Shown here: one piece after another, positions 8,497 to 17,265 of the stretch
How positions within the stretch are numbered: position 1 is the first letter of the stretch
Layout: each line of letters starts with the position of its first letter
Source: Arthrobacter psychrochitiniphilus
Lineage (GTDB): Bacteria > Actinomycetota > Actinomycetes > Actinomycetales > Micrococcaceae
Reading direction: 5' to 3'
DNA: 64,000 nt
NCBI RefSeq assembly: GCF_003185915.1
Contig: NZ_QHLZ01000013.1
Coordinates: forward strand, 22,393 to 86,392
Position numbers and translations under genes: made by a program
Notes under the pieces: generated by a model
Seen by the model: the letters and a program-made list of their open reading frames with translations, nothing else
The model's database searches: none
Told to the model about the DNA's origin: nothing

Positions 8497-9063
8497 ATTA
8501 GCGAAACCACGTTGGGCACCAAGCCCAGCCATGGCACGCCCCTCACCGTTAGTGTAAGGGAGCTTGGGCGCAGCCCAGGCAGTATGTGGAAGTTCGAAGA
8601 GCGTATACCTGTGCCGGAAGATTTTGGCACCCCGCTCATTGGCGCGGTTCCGCGATCCGAATTGGATCTGGAACTCCGTTTTGAGGCCGTTCATGAAGGT
8701 ATTCTTGTTTCGGGTAACGTACTTGTTGAAGTGACAGGTGAGTGCTCCCGCTGCTTGGAGACGTTCGAGGATGACTTCGAAGTCGATGTGCAAGAACTTT
8801 TCTTCTACGAGGAGCCGTCCGCGGAATTCCTTGAACAAGAAGAAGATCAGCAACGTTGGGTCGAGCACGATTCTGTCGATCTTGAACCGGTGTTGCGGGA
8901 CGCAGTGGTAACCGCCCTGCCGTTCCAGCCGGTGTGCCGGGAAGACTGCGAGGGTCTGTGTTCCGAATGCGGAATACACCTTGCGGATGAGCCGGGGCAC
9001 CATCACGAGATCCTAGATTCTCGGTGGGCTGCCCTACAGGGCTTAACCGGCGAAGAAAACTAG
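8497..9063 (+). CDS. YceD family protein (DUF177), partner of ribosomal protein L32
   Basis: DUF177/YceD proteins are encoded directly upstream of rpmF across bacteria and are linked to 23S rRNA/ribosome assembly. The core TPLTVSVRELGRSPGSM, the zinc-type Cys pair in GECSRCLETF and the C-terminal CREDCEGLCSECG cluster are all present. The start is uncertain. The frame is open from TTG/ATG at 8434/8437 and a GTG at 8464, but none has a ribosome-binding site. The only clear one (ACAGGAG, 8485-8491) sits 5 nt before an ATT at 8497. The coordinates here use that ATT, which would be a rare initiation codon. The gene is followed 58 nt later by rpmF. Confidence 0.85.
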   Translation: MSETTLGTKPSHGTPLTVSVRELGRSPGSMWKFEERIPVPEDFGTPLIGAVPRSELDLELRFEAVHEGILVSGNVLVEVTGECSRCLETFEDDFEVDVQELFFYEEPSAEFLEQEEDQQRWVEHDSVDLEPVLRDAVVTALPFQPVCREDCEGLCSECGIHLADEPGHHHEILDSRWAALQGLTGEEN

Positions 9064-9121
9064 CAAATAAGTTTTACTCATGGGCAGATGCCTGTGAGTT
9101 ATCGAGAGAAAAGAGTTTGCC

Positions 9122-9325
9122 GTGGCTGTTCCCAAGCGGAAGATGTCCCGTGCCAATACGCGCGCACGCCGTTCCCAGTGGAAGGCCACCGCGCCTGCTC
9201 TGGTCAAGACCATTGAAAACGGCGAGGTTGTCTACAGCCTGCCGCACCAGGCCAAGGTCGTCACCGACTCAGCTGGTACCGCACTGTTCTTGGAATACAA
9301 GGGCCGTAAGGTTGCTGACGTCTAA
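9122..9325 (+). CDS. rpmF: 50S ribosomal protein L32
   Basis: This 67-aa basic protein begins with GTG ([17 protein letters not shown]), the invariant L32 N-terminus. The actinobacterial form lacks the four-Cys zinc ribbon of other L32 proteins, as seen here. It belongs to the large ribosomal subunit. It lies between yceD and rnc in the conserved yceD-rpmF-rnc-mutM order. A GAGAGAAAAGAG purine-rich stretch upstream can serve as the ribosome-binding site. Confidence 0.96.
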   Translation: MAVPKRKMSRANTRARRSQWKATAPALVKTIENGEVVYSLPHQAKVVTDSAGTALFLEYKGRKVADV

Positions 9326-9379
9326 AACGTCCGTTCGGGCATTCGCCCGTTCGATTGGTTAATATTTAGCAGGAGTGTC

Positions 9380-10165
9380 ATGTCCGCAGAACTTCCATCA
9401 CCGGAACTCACGGACGGACACAAGCTGCTGTTGAAGCGTCTCGGTGTCAGTATTGATGCCGGGACGCTTCGTCTTGCCCTGACGCACCGTTCCTACGCTT
9501 ATGAAAACGGTGGCATCCCCACCAACGAGCGCCTCGAGTTCCTGGGAGATTCCATCCTGGGTTTCGCCGTCACGGACGCGCTCTACCGCGATAACCCTAC
9601 ACTTCCCGAGGGGGACCTGGCTAAGCGCCGTTCCTCCGTGGTCTCCACCCGCGCCCTGGCCTCTATTGCCCGCGAGCTCGGTGTGGGTGAATTCATCTAT
9701 TTGGGCCAGGGCGAACGCCTCACCAAGGGCCGGAATAAATCTTCCATCCTGGCTGACACCATGGAAGCGCTCATCGGCGCCACCTACCTCACGCACGGCA
9801 TTGAAATCGCCCGCCAGCTGGTCATGCGCTTAGTTGGCCCGCTGCTGGCCGACTCTGCTGTCCTGGGCGCCGGGACCGACTGGAAAACCAACATTCAAGA
9901 AATTTCCGCCGCCCGCCACCTCGGCAGCGTTGTTTACGAGATCACCGGCACCGGCCCAGACCATGACCGCAGCTTCTCCGCGGAGCTGGTCATCGGCGGC
10001 CAGCACTACGGTTCCGGCGTTGGTCCGTCCAAGAAAGAAGCCGAGCGCGCCGCCGCAGCTGCCGGTTGGATAGTGTTGGGAGAGAAGTTTTCCCCCACTG
10101 CCAAGTACGACGCCGACCCCTCCTCCGAAGCCGGCTCACCCACCGCGTCGCCCTCCGGGCAGTAA
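9380..10165 (+). CDS. rnc: Ribonuclease III
   Basis: RNase III cleaves double-stranded RNA in rRNA precursors and mRNAs. The signature [13 protein letters not shown] (about residues 49-61) carries the metal-binding Glu and Asp. A second acidic cluster, [15 protein letters not shown], follows at about 128-142. The C-terminal double-stranded RNA-binding domain runs from about 170 to 235 and ends [16 protein letters not shown]. At 261 aa it is slightly longer than usual because of a low-complexity Ser/Ala/Pro tail. A GGAG ribosome-binding site precedes the ATG at 9380. Its stop overlaps the start of mutM (TAATG), so the two are coupled. Confidence 0.96.
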   Translation: MSAELPSPELTDGHKLLLKRLGVSIDAGTLRLALTHRSYAYENGGIPTNERLEFLGDSILGFAVTDALYRDNPTLPEGDLAKRRSSVVSTRALASIARELGVGEFIYLGQGERLTKGRNKSSILADTMEALIGATYLTHGIEIARQLVMRLVGPLLADSAVLGAGTDWKTNIQEISAARHLGSVVYEITGTGPDHDRSFSAELVIGGQHYGSGVGPSKKEAERAAAAAGWIVLGEKFSPTAKYDADPSSEAGSPTASPSGQ

Positions 10166-11112
10166 TGCCTGAGTTGCCCGAGGTTGAGGTAGTCCGCCGG
10201 GGTCTAGAACGCTGGATTGCCGGGCGCACCATCACCTCCGTTGCTGTGCCGGACCCGCGCTCCATCCGCCGTCACGCATTGGGTGTTGAGGACTTCCGCG
10301 GCAACCTGCTCGGTACCACGGTGTTGGACGTTGTCCGGCGAGGCAAATTCCTGTGGTTTCCGCTCAGTGACGATCCCTCCTCTACTGCCGTGCCACACAC
10401 TGCCCTGGTGGCGCATCTGGGCATGAGCGGACAACTATTGGTGGAATCACGGGAGCAGCCGCACGAAAAACACCTCAAGGTCCGGCTTTCCTTCTCTTTG
10501 CGGCCCGATGCGCCCGAGGAACTGCGGTTTGTTGATCAACGAATCTTCGGCGGACTCTTTGTCACCTCTCTCATTCCAACCTCCGATGGACTCCCCGGAG
10601 GTAGCGGAGGATCGGGTTTGGCCTTAATCCCGGCTGAGGCCGCTCACATTGGCAGGGACCCGTTGGATCCGGACTTCGATCTGGAGGCGCTGCATCAGAA
10701 GTTCCGCGCACGGAAGACCGGGCTGAAACGTGCCCTGCTGGACCAATCATTGGTGTCCGGGATTGGCAATATTTACGCCGACGAGGCGCTCTGGGCGGCC
10801 AAGATGCACTACGCCCGCCCCACCGAGACCATGCGCCGTCCCGATACGGAGAGAATCATTCATGCCGCCCGCGAGGTCATGACCAGAGCTTTGGATGCCG
10901 GCGGGACCAGCTTCGATTCCCTCTACGTCAACGTCAATGGCGCTTCCGGCTACTTTGCGCGGTCCTTGAATGCCTACGGCCGGGAAGGCAAATCCTGCTA
11001 CCGCTGCGAGGAACTTGGCCTAACCAGCATCATTGGGCGTGAAACCTTCATGAACCGCTCTTCCTACAGATGCCCCTTCTGCCAGCCGAAGCCGCGCAAC
11101 GCCCGTCTCTGA
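10165..11112 (+). CDS. mutM: Formamidopyrimidine-DNA glycosylase (Fpg/MutM)
   Basis: MutM removes oxidised purines such as 8-oxoguanine by base excision and beta/delta elimination. The mature N-terminus [14 protein letters not shown] contains the catalytic Pro1 and Glu2. Further motifs are [23 protein letters not shown] and a C-terminal zinc finger (CYRCEE near residue 284, CPFC near the end). The frame is open upstream of 10165, but MPELPEVE must be the start because Pro1 is the nucleophile. The ATG overlaps the rnc stop by one base. At 315 aa, with a short Gly/Ser-rich insert (GGSGGSG) in the middle, it is slightly longer than the E. coli enzyme. Confidence 0.96.
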   Translation: MPELPEVEVVRRGLERWIAGRTITSVAVPDPRSIRRHALGVEDFRGNLLGTTVLDVVRRGKFLWFPLSDDPSSTAVPHTALVAHLGMSGQLLVESREQPHEKHLKVRLSFSLRPDAPEELRFVDQRIFGGLFVTSLIPTSDGLPGGSGGSGLALIPAEAAHIGRDPLDPDFDLEALHQKFRARKTGLKRALLDQSLVSGIGNIYADEALWAAKMHYARPTETMRRPDTERIIHAAREVMTRALDAGGTSFDSLYVNVNGASGYFARSLNAYGREGKSCYRCEELGLTSIIGRETFMNRSSYRCPFCQPKPRNARL

Positions 11113-11204
11113 GGGCATTGATTGGCACGTTTTGTGGCCGCCCCAAGTAAGTAGTTGGGTTAATAATCCAGCACGATAACAAGAGCCCTTGTGCGCCACA
11201 TCAC

Positions 11205-11216
11205 GTTATCGATAAC
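11205..11216. promoter_or_regulatory. Perfect 12-bp palindrome GTTATCGATAAC, likely LacI-family operator
   Basis: GTTATCGATAAC reads identically on both strands and lies 60 nt upstream of the alpha-galactosidase start. A central CG inside an AT-rich inverted repeat is typical of LacI/GalR-family operators. A further half-site (CGATAAC) occurs at about 11174-11180. No LacI gene lies in the window, so the regulator would act in trans. A repressor lifted by a galactoside-type inducer is inferred from the neighbour gene. Confidence 0.55.
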
Positions 11217-11276
11217 ATGTGGTTGATTCTTATCCCAGATATCTACTTTGCCTGAAGAGATTGCGAGTTCTGCAAC

Positions 11277-13841
11277 GTGCGTAAATCAAAGTTCAAACCC
11301 AAGGCGCCGTTTGGCTGGAAGTCCGCCACGGCCGCGCTGATGGGGTTAGCCCTGGTGGGCGGCCTTGCCGCGGGTGGAGTGCAGCCGGCCCAAGCATTGG
11401 ACAACGGCCTTGCTCTGACACCGCCCATGGGGTGGAATAGCTGGAATCAAGTCCGTTGCTACGGTTTGAACGAGACCATGGTCAAGGCCACCGCAGATGC
11501 CATGGCGGCAAATGGCATGGCTGCGGCAGGCTACGAGTACGTAGTGGTTGATGACTGCTGGCAAGGCGGCCGGGGGACTGACGGTGTTTTGTTCAGCCAT
11601 CCAGACCGTTTCCCCAGCGGCATGAAGGCACTGGGAGACTACATTCATTCAAAAGGCTTGAAGTTTGGAATCTACGGTGTTCCGGGAACAGAGACCTGCG
11701 CGAATTTCTGGGATAGCTATCCCATCTATGGGCTGGGCAGCTTGAACCATGAACAACAGGATGCCGATACCTTTGCAACCTGGGGTGTTGACTACCTCAA
11801 GTACGACTGGTGCAGGGCTGACGAAACAGACCAGCTCAAACGCCCCGCCGCCTTTGGCAAGATGCGTGATGCTCTGAAAGCAACCGGGCGGAACATAGCG
11901 TATGGAATCTCCGAATACGGTGTCACCGAACCCTGGACTTGGGGTGCTGATGTGGCCAATCTTTGGCGCACCACCCATGACATAGCACCCAACTGGGGAT
12001 CCATCACGGGCATCATCAACTCACAGGCCGAGCTTTCGCCCTATGCGCGCCCCGGCGCATGGAATGATCCTGACATGCTGCAGGTGGGCAACGGAAGCCT
12101 GACCGCAGATGAGAACCGCAGCCACTTCGGCATGTGGGCCATGTTGGCTGCACCGCTCTTTGCAGGCACCGATCTGACAAAGCTGCCGGCAGAGACTGTA
12201 AAAACCATCACCAACCGGGAGGTTATTGGCGTAAATCAGGACCCCTTGGGCAAACAGGCTGTGCGTGTGAGTAACGCAAACGGTCTGCAGGTGTGGGCCA
12301 AGCCGCTCTCTGGCGGTGACATCGGAGTGGCGCTGTTCAACACCACTGGCGCAACGGCCACCGTTGGCTCTACTGTGACGCAGGTAAATGGCCAAGGATC
12401 CTACAGTGTCCGGTCGCTGTGGGACGGGGTAGACGTGGCCAACACGTCCAGTTCGTTCTCTGCCACGGTGCCCAGCCATGGCACAGCAATTCTGCGACTG
12501 ACACCGGGCGAAAAGCCTGGCCTGCCGACAACTCCGTCAGTTTCGGGTCAACTAGCACTTGCGGCCGGTGAGTCTGGCACTCTCGAGGTCAGTGTCCGCA
12601 ACGGTGGCACGGCACCTCTGACGGGCGCAAGCCTGCAGTTCGGCACTGCGACCGGTCTGACATTGCCCACAGCAGCAGTGCCTGTAGCTACAGTGGCGCC
12701 GGGCAGTACTGCCAAAGTATCTGTCCCTGTCACGGCCGCAGCGACCGCCGGCGGCAGCATTGCCGTACCGGTGACATTGACCTCAGGCACGTCCAGCTAT
12801 GCCTTCCAACTCGGAGTTGAAGTCCGCCTCCCCGACACAGCCTACGTTTCTGACCTTGCGTGGATCAGCTCATCAAACGGCTGGGGCCCGCTGGAACGAG
12901 ACAAGGCAGTAGGCGATAAGGCAGCCAACGACGGCCCTGCACTGAAGCTGGCCGGCATCACCTATCCTAAGGGACTGGGCGCCAACAGCCCGGCCAGTGT
13001 GAAAGTCAATGTCGGCGCCCAGTGCACCACATTCCAGGCCGTTATTGGCATCGATGATGACGTTAAGGCACGAGCGGCTACCGACAAAGTTGTTCCGCGC
13101 AGCACCTTCGAGGTGTACGCAGACGGCAAACTCGTCAGCAACACAACCATCGCCATGGACACCAACTCACCCACAACCATCAGTGTGGACGTCAGCGGTG
13201 CCCAGATTATTAAGCTGCGAAACGCTCTTGTGGGCACTGCCAACACTGCGTCATGGCATGCATGGGCGGACTGGGCAGATGCCAAGCTAATCTGCGGTGT
13301 GGTTCCAGTGGAGCCCACGGCTCCTGCGACTGATCCGGCGACGACGGCTCCGGCTACGACGCAGGCCACGTCTGATCCGGCGACAGCGCCGTCTACAACA
13401 CCTTCGACGAGCGGGCCCGCCGCGGGCAGCACCACCACGGCTGCTGCCGGTGTGATTGTTGCTAAAGACGCCTACCGGGGTACTGCCATCACGTTCAAGG
13501 GCACTGGGTTCCTGCCAGGAGAAGTAGTCTCAGGCACAGTGTTCAGTGAGCCGACGGATATTGGTTCAGTGACGGCTGATGCCCACGGCAATGTATCCAT
13601 TGGATGGATTGTTCCGGAGAACTTTGCTACCGGGGAGCACAAGATTGTGTTGACCGGTGCTGATTCTGAACGGACTCTGGTGGGGATTTTCAACGTCCTG
13701 ACCACAGAGCAGACCGGAACAGGCGATCTGGCCAGCACCGGTACCAACACCAACGCTTTGTGGGCTGCGGCCAGCATCATGGCGCTCCTGGGTGCCGGTA
13801 TTGTGATTGGCAACCGTCGACGCGCAGGACTGCACAGCTAG
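11277..13841 (+). CDS. Secreted GH27 alpha-galactosidase with NPCBM domain and LAxTG-type wall-sorting tail
   Basis: The GTG start gives a signal peptide (about residues 1-40, ending AQA) followed at once by the GH27 catalytic domain (LTPPMGWNSWN). YLKYDWC carries the predicted nucleophile Asp177, RTTHDI the predicted acid/base Asp235, and WNDPDML follows. Residues about 320-400 are a beta-sandwich and about 410-510 an Ig-like domain. An NPCBM carbohydrate-binding module follows (DTAYVSDLAWISSSNGWG), then a Thr/Pro/Ala linker and a small beta domain. The end (818-854) is LASTG, a hydrophobic helix and an RRR tail, i.e. a sortase signal of the LAxTG type used by class E sortases. The enzyme should release terminal alpha-galactose from plant galacto-oligosaccharides or galactomannan at the cell surface. 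GH27 assignment is secure; covalent anchoring is inferred. Confidence 0.93.
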   Translation: MRKSKFKPKAPFGWKSATAALMGLALVGGLAAGGVQPAQALDNGLALTPPMGWNSWNQVRCYGLNETMVKATADAMAANGMAAAGYEYVVVDDCWQGGRGTDGVLFSHPDRFPSGMKALGDYIHSKGLKFGIYGVPGTETCANFWDSYPIYGLGSLNHEQQDADTFATWGVDYLKYDWCRADETDQLKRPAAFGKMRDALKATGRNIAYGISEYGVTEPWTWGADVANLWRTTHDIAPNWGSITGIINSQAELSPYARPGAWNDPDMLQVGNGSLTADENRSHFGMWAMLAAPLFAGTDLTKLPAETVKTITNREVIGVNQDPLGKQAVRVSNANGLQVWAKPLSGGDIGVALFNTTGATATVGSTVTQVNGQGSYSVRSLWDGVDVANTSSSFSATVPSHGTAILRLTPGEKPGLPTTPSVSGQLALAAGESGTLEVSVRNGGTAPLTGASLQFGTATGLTLPTAAVPVATVAPGSTAKVSVPVTAAATAGGSIAVPVTLTSGTSSYAFQLGVEVRLPDTAYVSDLAWISSSNGWGPLERDKAVGDKAANDGPALKLAGITYPKGLGANSPASVKVNVGAQCTTFQAVIGIDDDVKARAATDKVVPRSTFEVYADGKLVSNTTIAMDTNSPTTISVDVSGAQIIKLRNALVGTANTASWHAWADWADAKLICGVVPVEPTAPATDPATTAPATTQATSDPATAPSTTPSTSGPAAGSTTTAAAGVIVAKDAYRGTAITFKGTGFLPGEVVSGTVFSEPTDIGSVTADAHGNVSIGWIVPENFATGEHKIVLTGADSERTLVGIFNVLTTEQTGTGDLASTGTNTNALWAAASIMALLGAGIVIGNRRRAGLHS

Positions 13842-13905
13842 CAACACCTAGGACGGCTCTACCCTGTCAGGGGATTCCTGAGCCAGCCAGCAATTGATAG
13901 ACAAA

Positions 13906-13945
13906 GGCGGGGCCCGGTGAAACATTCGCCGGGCCCCGCCGTTGT
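13906..13945 (+). terminator. Strong hairpin terminator after the alpha-galactosidase gene
   Basis: A perfect 12-bp GC-rich stem (GGCGGGGCCCGG pairing with CCGGGCCCCGCC, 13929-13940) with an 11-nt loop is followed by the T-rich GTTGTTGT. It lies 65 nt after the stop codon. Confidence 0.8.
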
Positions 13946-14194
13946 TGTCAGCAAGATAGTTCCCATGACACGAACGGTGTGAGCCGAACCAAATACAGCA
14001 AGAAAGCCCTGCAGCAGGACAGTGACACAGCAGAGCTGGCTGCCGTTGCCATTTCGTTGCAAACAGACACTGGGACAGCGGCGCTCCCCGCTATATGCTG
14101 ACAATGAAAGAGGATGACGTCCGTCTATGAGGCGGACGATTTGTTTGTGGCGGGGACTTCTCCCTCGGGGTGGCCCGAAAGGCTTGGTGAGACC
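13946..14194. other. Intergenic region before the membrane-protein operon
   Basis: I find no gene here. An alternative upstream start for the next gene (ATG 14114) is in frame, but the purine-rich stretch GAAAGAGG directly abuts it, too close to act as a ribosome-binding site. The stretch AGCGG...CCGCT near 14082-14095 could form a small hairpin. The promoter of the three-gene operon is presumably here, but I cannot place -35 and -10 boxes with confidence. Confidence 0.4.
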
Positions 14195-14923
14195 ATGAAA
14201 GCACGAAAACTGCTCTTTCTTGGGCTGGGACTAGCGGTAATCATCTTTGCTGGAGCTATTACCTTGAACCTTCTGCCTGGAAAGCAATCCGGGGTTCAGG
14301 GAGACGGATCCGCCGCCGCACCACCGGTTTCCCAGAGTGCGTCTCCTGCGAATCCGCCAGCCGCAAATCAGTCAAGCAAGGCATCGGCCACTGCCCAGAG
14401 TACTGCGCCAGCCACAACTGCCAGCCTCAAACCCAAGATCACCCTGCCCGTTGAAGGGGGAGGGCCAGCTCTGAGCCCAGATCCGGGCCGTCCATTGGAA
14501 GTCAATAGTCCAGCCCCCTCAGCAACTCAAGTACTTCTTCCCAGTTCGAAACCGCAGCTACCTCTCGTGGTGGCACCGTTGCCACAGTCTGCGGATGCGG
14601 CAGGGAAATTGGCGCCGGGGTATCCAGAGCAGGCACTCCCGGCACTTGAGGGATCAAAAATCATTAGCAGCTCTGTCAGCCCCCAGAACGCCATCTTGCA
14701 AACCAGCCTGGTTGCAAACACCGCCCGCGAGCCGCTGGCAGTGAAGGCTTTCTATCAGGCTCACTTTGCGCCGCTGGGTTTTGGTAGTACAGACGCACCG
14801 GCCTCGGCCGGTTCAACGGCAACGTGGTTTACCCGTGGAACTGACAAAGTCACCGTAACAGTCACACCCATCAAAGGTGGAGCTTCCTATATTGTCTACG
14901 GCGTGCTGCACGCCGGAAAATAG
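14195..14923 (+). CDS. Membrane-anchored Ser/Pro/Ala-rich extracytoplasmic protein, unknown function
   Basis: From the ATG at 14195 (GGTGAG 4 nt upstream) the protein starts MKARKLLFLGLGLAV with one N-terminal hydrophobic segment (about residues 5-24) and no lipobox. Residues about 30-130 are a low-complexity Ser/Ala/Pro/Thr region typical of wall-spanning linkers. The C-terminal 100 residues form a small domain with AFYQAHFAPLGFGSTD and VTVTVTPIKGGASYIVYGVL. It is the first gene of an apparent operon with an MFS transporter (11 nt gap) and a TolB-like protein, and may be an accessory envelope component of that system. No family is recognised. Confidence 0.7.
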   Translation: MKARKLLFLGLGLAVIIFAGAITLNLLPGKQSGVQGDGSAAAPPVSQSASPANPPAANQSSKASATAQSTAPATTASLKPKITLPVEGGGPALSPDPGRPLEVNSPAPSATQVLLPSSKPQLPLVVAPLPQSADAAGKLAPGYPEQALPALEGSKIISSSVSPQNAILQTSLVANTAREPLAVKAFYQAHFAPLGFGSTDAPASAGSTATWFTRGTDKVTVTVTPIKGGASYIVYGVLHAGK

Positions 14924-14934
14924 GATCACTACAC

Positions 14935-16239
14935 ATGTATCTGTCCTTTTCTGACCGTAAAGGCGGCAAAGCCGCACAAGCGTGGCCTTCCAGTACGCCC
15001 TTCAAGATTTCCCCAGTGATCATTTCGCTGGGGATCGTGAGCATGTTTACCGATATTTCCTCGGAATCTGTAGCAGCTGTGCTCCCGCTGTACATCACTG
15101 GTGTTCTGGGGCTGTCCATGGTGGCTTATGGCTTCCTGGACGGCATCCACCAAGGTATCTCAGCCATTGTCCGCATTGGTGCCGGATGGACGGCAGACCG
15201 CGGCGACCGGCACAAGGCGATCGCCGTTCTCGGCTACGGCCTATCAACTTTCGCCCGGGTGTGGCTGCTCTTTGCAACAGGTTTTGGTGCCATTACAGCA
15301 GTCATTGGCCTGGACCGAATTGGCAAAGGTATTCGCACGGCACCCCGGGACGCCATGATCACCGAAGCGGCCCAGCCTGAACACCTGGCCCGGAGCTTTG
15401 GTGTGCACCGAATGCTGGACACGGTAGGTGCCACTATTGGCCCCCTGCTGGCGTTTATAGTGCTGCTACTGATCCCTAACGGCTACCACACCGTCTTTGT
15501 CGTGTCCTTGGCCTGTGGTGTTCTTGGTCTAGCAGTGCTGGGACTCCTTGTTCCAGGCCGGCGGCAAAGGGTGCTGGAGAAGCAAGCAGCTATAGCGGAC
15601 ACTGCTTCGCAGGCTGTTTCTCGCGCGCCCTTCGCATGGCGTGAACTGAACAATCCCCAGATGCGCCGGCTACTCCTGCTGGCAGGGATATTGGGGCTGG
15701 TCACTATAGGTGATGGCTTCATCTACTTGGTCTTGCAAAGCAAGGCCTCGTTTGCAGCAACATGGTTTCCCTTGCTCTATGTTGGGACCAACCTCGCTTA
15801 TTTGGTGCTCGCAGTGCCGCTGGGCAGATTGGCGGATCGGTGGGGGCGCTTGAGGGTTTTTATCGCAGGACACGGAGCCCTGCTCGCAGCCTATCTGTGT
15901 GCGGTACTGCCCGCCACAGGAGCAGCATTCACTATTGGCGCCCTTCTGCTACTTGGCGTCTTCTACGCTGCCACTGATGGTGTTCTGGCAGCTTTGGCCG
16001 GTCAATTCTCGCCGGAAGCCAGCAAAGCCAGCGGCATTGCGGCTGCGCAGACGGTGGTTGCGGCCTCACGCTTCTTCGCCTCCGTTGGATTCGGCACCTT
16101 GTGGTTCATGCTTGGTCGTGAACATGCCATGGTGGTTGCCGCCGTGGCGCTGGCAGCCGCATTGGTTGCGGCCGTGATCCTTGTCCGCAGACTTTTACCT
16201 GGGGCTAAAAGCGGAGACTCCGCCTTGGATGCCGTATGA
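14935..16239 (+). CDS. MFS transporter
   Basis: The 434-aa protein has about 12 hydrophobic segments in two halves. The first half has ISLGIVSMFTDISSESVAAVLPLY and the MFS-A loop motif GWTADRGDRHKAIAV. RIGKGIRTAPRDAMI follows, then a central hydrophilic loop (about 205-240) and a second A-like motif PLGRLADRWGRLRV. The DISSE segment in helix 1 and the R-x-GKGIRTAPRDA loop are characteristic of a drug/metabolite exporter branch common in actinobacteria and proteobacteria; the substrate is unknown. It sits between the upstream envelope protein (11 nt) and the TolB-like gene, overlapping the latter by ATGA, so the three are probably one transcript. Confidence 0.88.
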   Translation: MYLSFSDRKGGKAAQAWPSSTPFKISPVIISLGIVSMFTDISSESVAAVLPLYITGVLGLSMVAYGFLDGIHQGISAIVRIGAGWTADRGDRHKAIAVLGYGLSTFARVWLLFATGFGAITAVIGLDRIGKGIRTAPRDAMITEAAQPEHLARSFGVHRMLDTVGATIGPLLAFIVLLLIPNGYHTVFVVSLACGVLGLAVLGLLVPGRRQRVLEKQAAIADTASQAVSRAPFAWRELNNPQMRRLLLLAGILGLVTIGDGFIYLVLQSKASFAATWFPLLYVGTNLAYLVLAVPLGRLADRWGRLRVFIAGHGALLAAYLCAVLPATGAAFTIGALLLLGVFYAATDGVLAALAGQFSPEASKASGIAAAQTVVAASRFFASVGFGTLWFMLGREHAMVVAAVALAAALVAAVILVRRLLPGAKSGDSALDAV

Positions 16240-17249
16240 GTGCGCGGACCCGTATGGCATGGCTGGCTGCCATCACCATAGTGGTGCTGGGGGCTGCTGT
16301 CATCTACGCCTTGTGGTCCTACAACCAGTATCAGCTGCGTGCGCAGAGTGCCTCAGGAGTGGCGCTTTCAACGGATGAGACCTGGCACACCGGCCCGCGC
16401 ATCATTTTTAGAAACACCGCGCCGGGTAGCGGATATGGGCACGTAGCCATGGTCCCACTGGAAGAGCCTGCGGGGCCCCGGACCGTCACCGAGGCGGTCT
16501 GTGACAGGGTATATGCGGCCGCAGGAACCCAAATGTGCCTGCGGACCAACGCCGGTATTGTGACAACCTTCCAGGCGGTGCGGTACGACTCGCAGTGGCG
16601 CGAACAACAGGACTATCCGTTGCCGGGAAATCCCAGCCGGGTGCGGGTCTCATCTGATGGGCAACTTTTCGCTACAACTGTTTTTGTCACGGGCCATGCC
16701 TATGCGCCGGCAAGTTTTTCCACTGCCACAGTCATTACCAAAACGGCTGGGGGAGATCATGGCAACCTGGAGGACTTCACCTTGCTGGTTGATGGGGCGC
16801 CCATAGCCCCCGTAGACAGAAATGTGTGGGGTGTCACCTTTACTCAGGACCAGAACACCTTTTATGCCACTGCCGCCTCGGGCCAGAAGACATGGCTGGT
16901 ACGGGGCGATCTTGCACAACGGACCCTGACGTCATTGCGAGAAAATGCTGAGTGCCCCTCACTTTCCCCCGATGGGACAAAGATCGCGTTCAAAAAGAAC
17001 CTCAAGCCTGGGCCCACACCTTTTTGGAACCTGGCGGTGCTGGAGTTGGACAGCAATACGGAAACCCTTCTGGCGCAGCCGCGCAGCATAGATGACCAAG
17101 CGGAATGGCTCAATGATTCAACACTCCTGTACGGGCTGCCTCGTGAAGGAGCCGTAGGGGATGAAGATGTTTGGTCGGTGGGGATCGAATCAGGTGCAGT
17201 GCCGGAACTTTTGATTGAGCATGCCTGGTCGCCGTCGGTACTTCGATAA
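16236..17249 (+). CDS. Membrane-anchored TolB-like beta-propeller protein
   Basis: An N-terminal helix (AWLAAITIVVLGAAVIYALW, about residues 9-28) anchors an extracytoplasmic domain of about 300 residues. That domain has the WD40-like/PD40 repeat motif CPSLSPDGTKIAFKK (about 233-247), followed by LAVLELDSNTETLL and DDQAEWLNDSTLLYG, as in TolB-type propellers. Its ATG overlaps the MFS stop (ATGA), showing translational coupling. Such propellers usually scaffold protein or glycan contacts; here it may be the extracytoplasmic partner of the transporter. Its 3' end converges on the large DUF4082 protein gene with only 16 nt between the stops. No enzyme motif is visible. Confidence 0.78.
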   Translation: MSARTRMAWLAAITIVVLGAAVIYALWSYNQYQLRAQSASGVALSTDETWHTGPRIIFRNTAPGSGYGHVAMVPLEEPAGPRTVTEAVCDRVYAAAGTQMCLRTNAGIVTTFQAVRYDSQWREQQDYPLPGNPSRVRVSSDGQLFATTVFVTGHAYAPASFSTATVITKTAGGDHGNLEDFTLLVDGAPIAPVDRNVWGVTFTQDQNTFYATAASGQKTWLVRGDLAQRTLTSLRENAECPSLSPDGTKIAFKKNLKPGPTPFWNLAVLELDSNTETLLAQPRSIDDQAEWLNDSTLLYGLPREGAVGDEDVWSVGIESGAVPELLIEHAWSPSVLR

Positions 17250-17265
17250 TCGGTGCGGGAGCTAA

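Noticed and set aside
13323..13430. Thr/Pro/Ala-rich repeats in the alpha-galactosidase gene as an inserted repeat element
   Set aside because: They are an in-frame flexible linker between the NPCBM domain and the C-terminal domain, normal for wall-attached enzymes.
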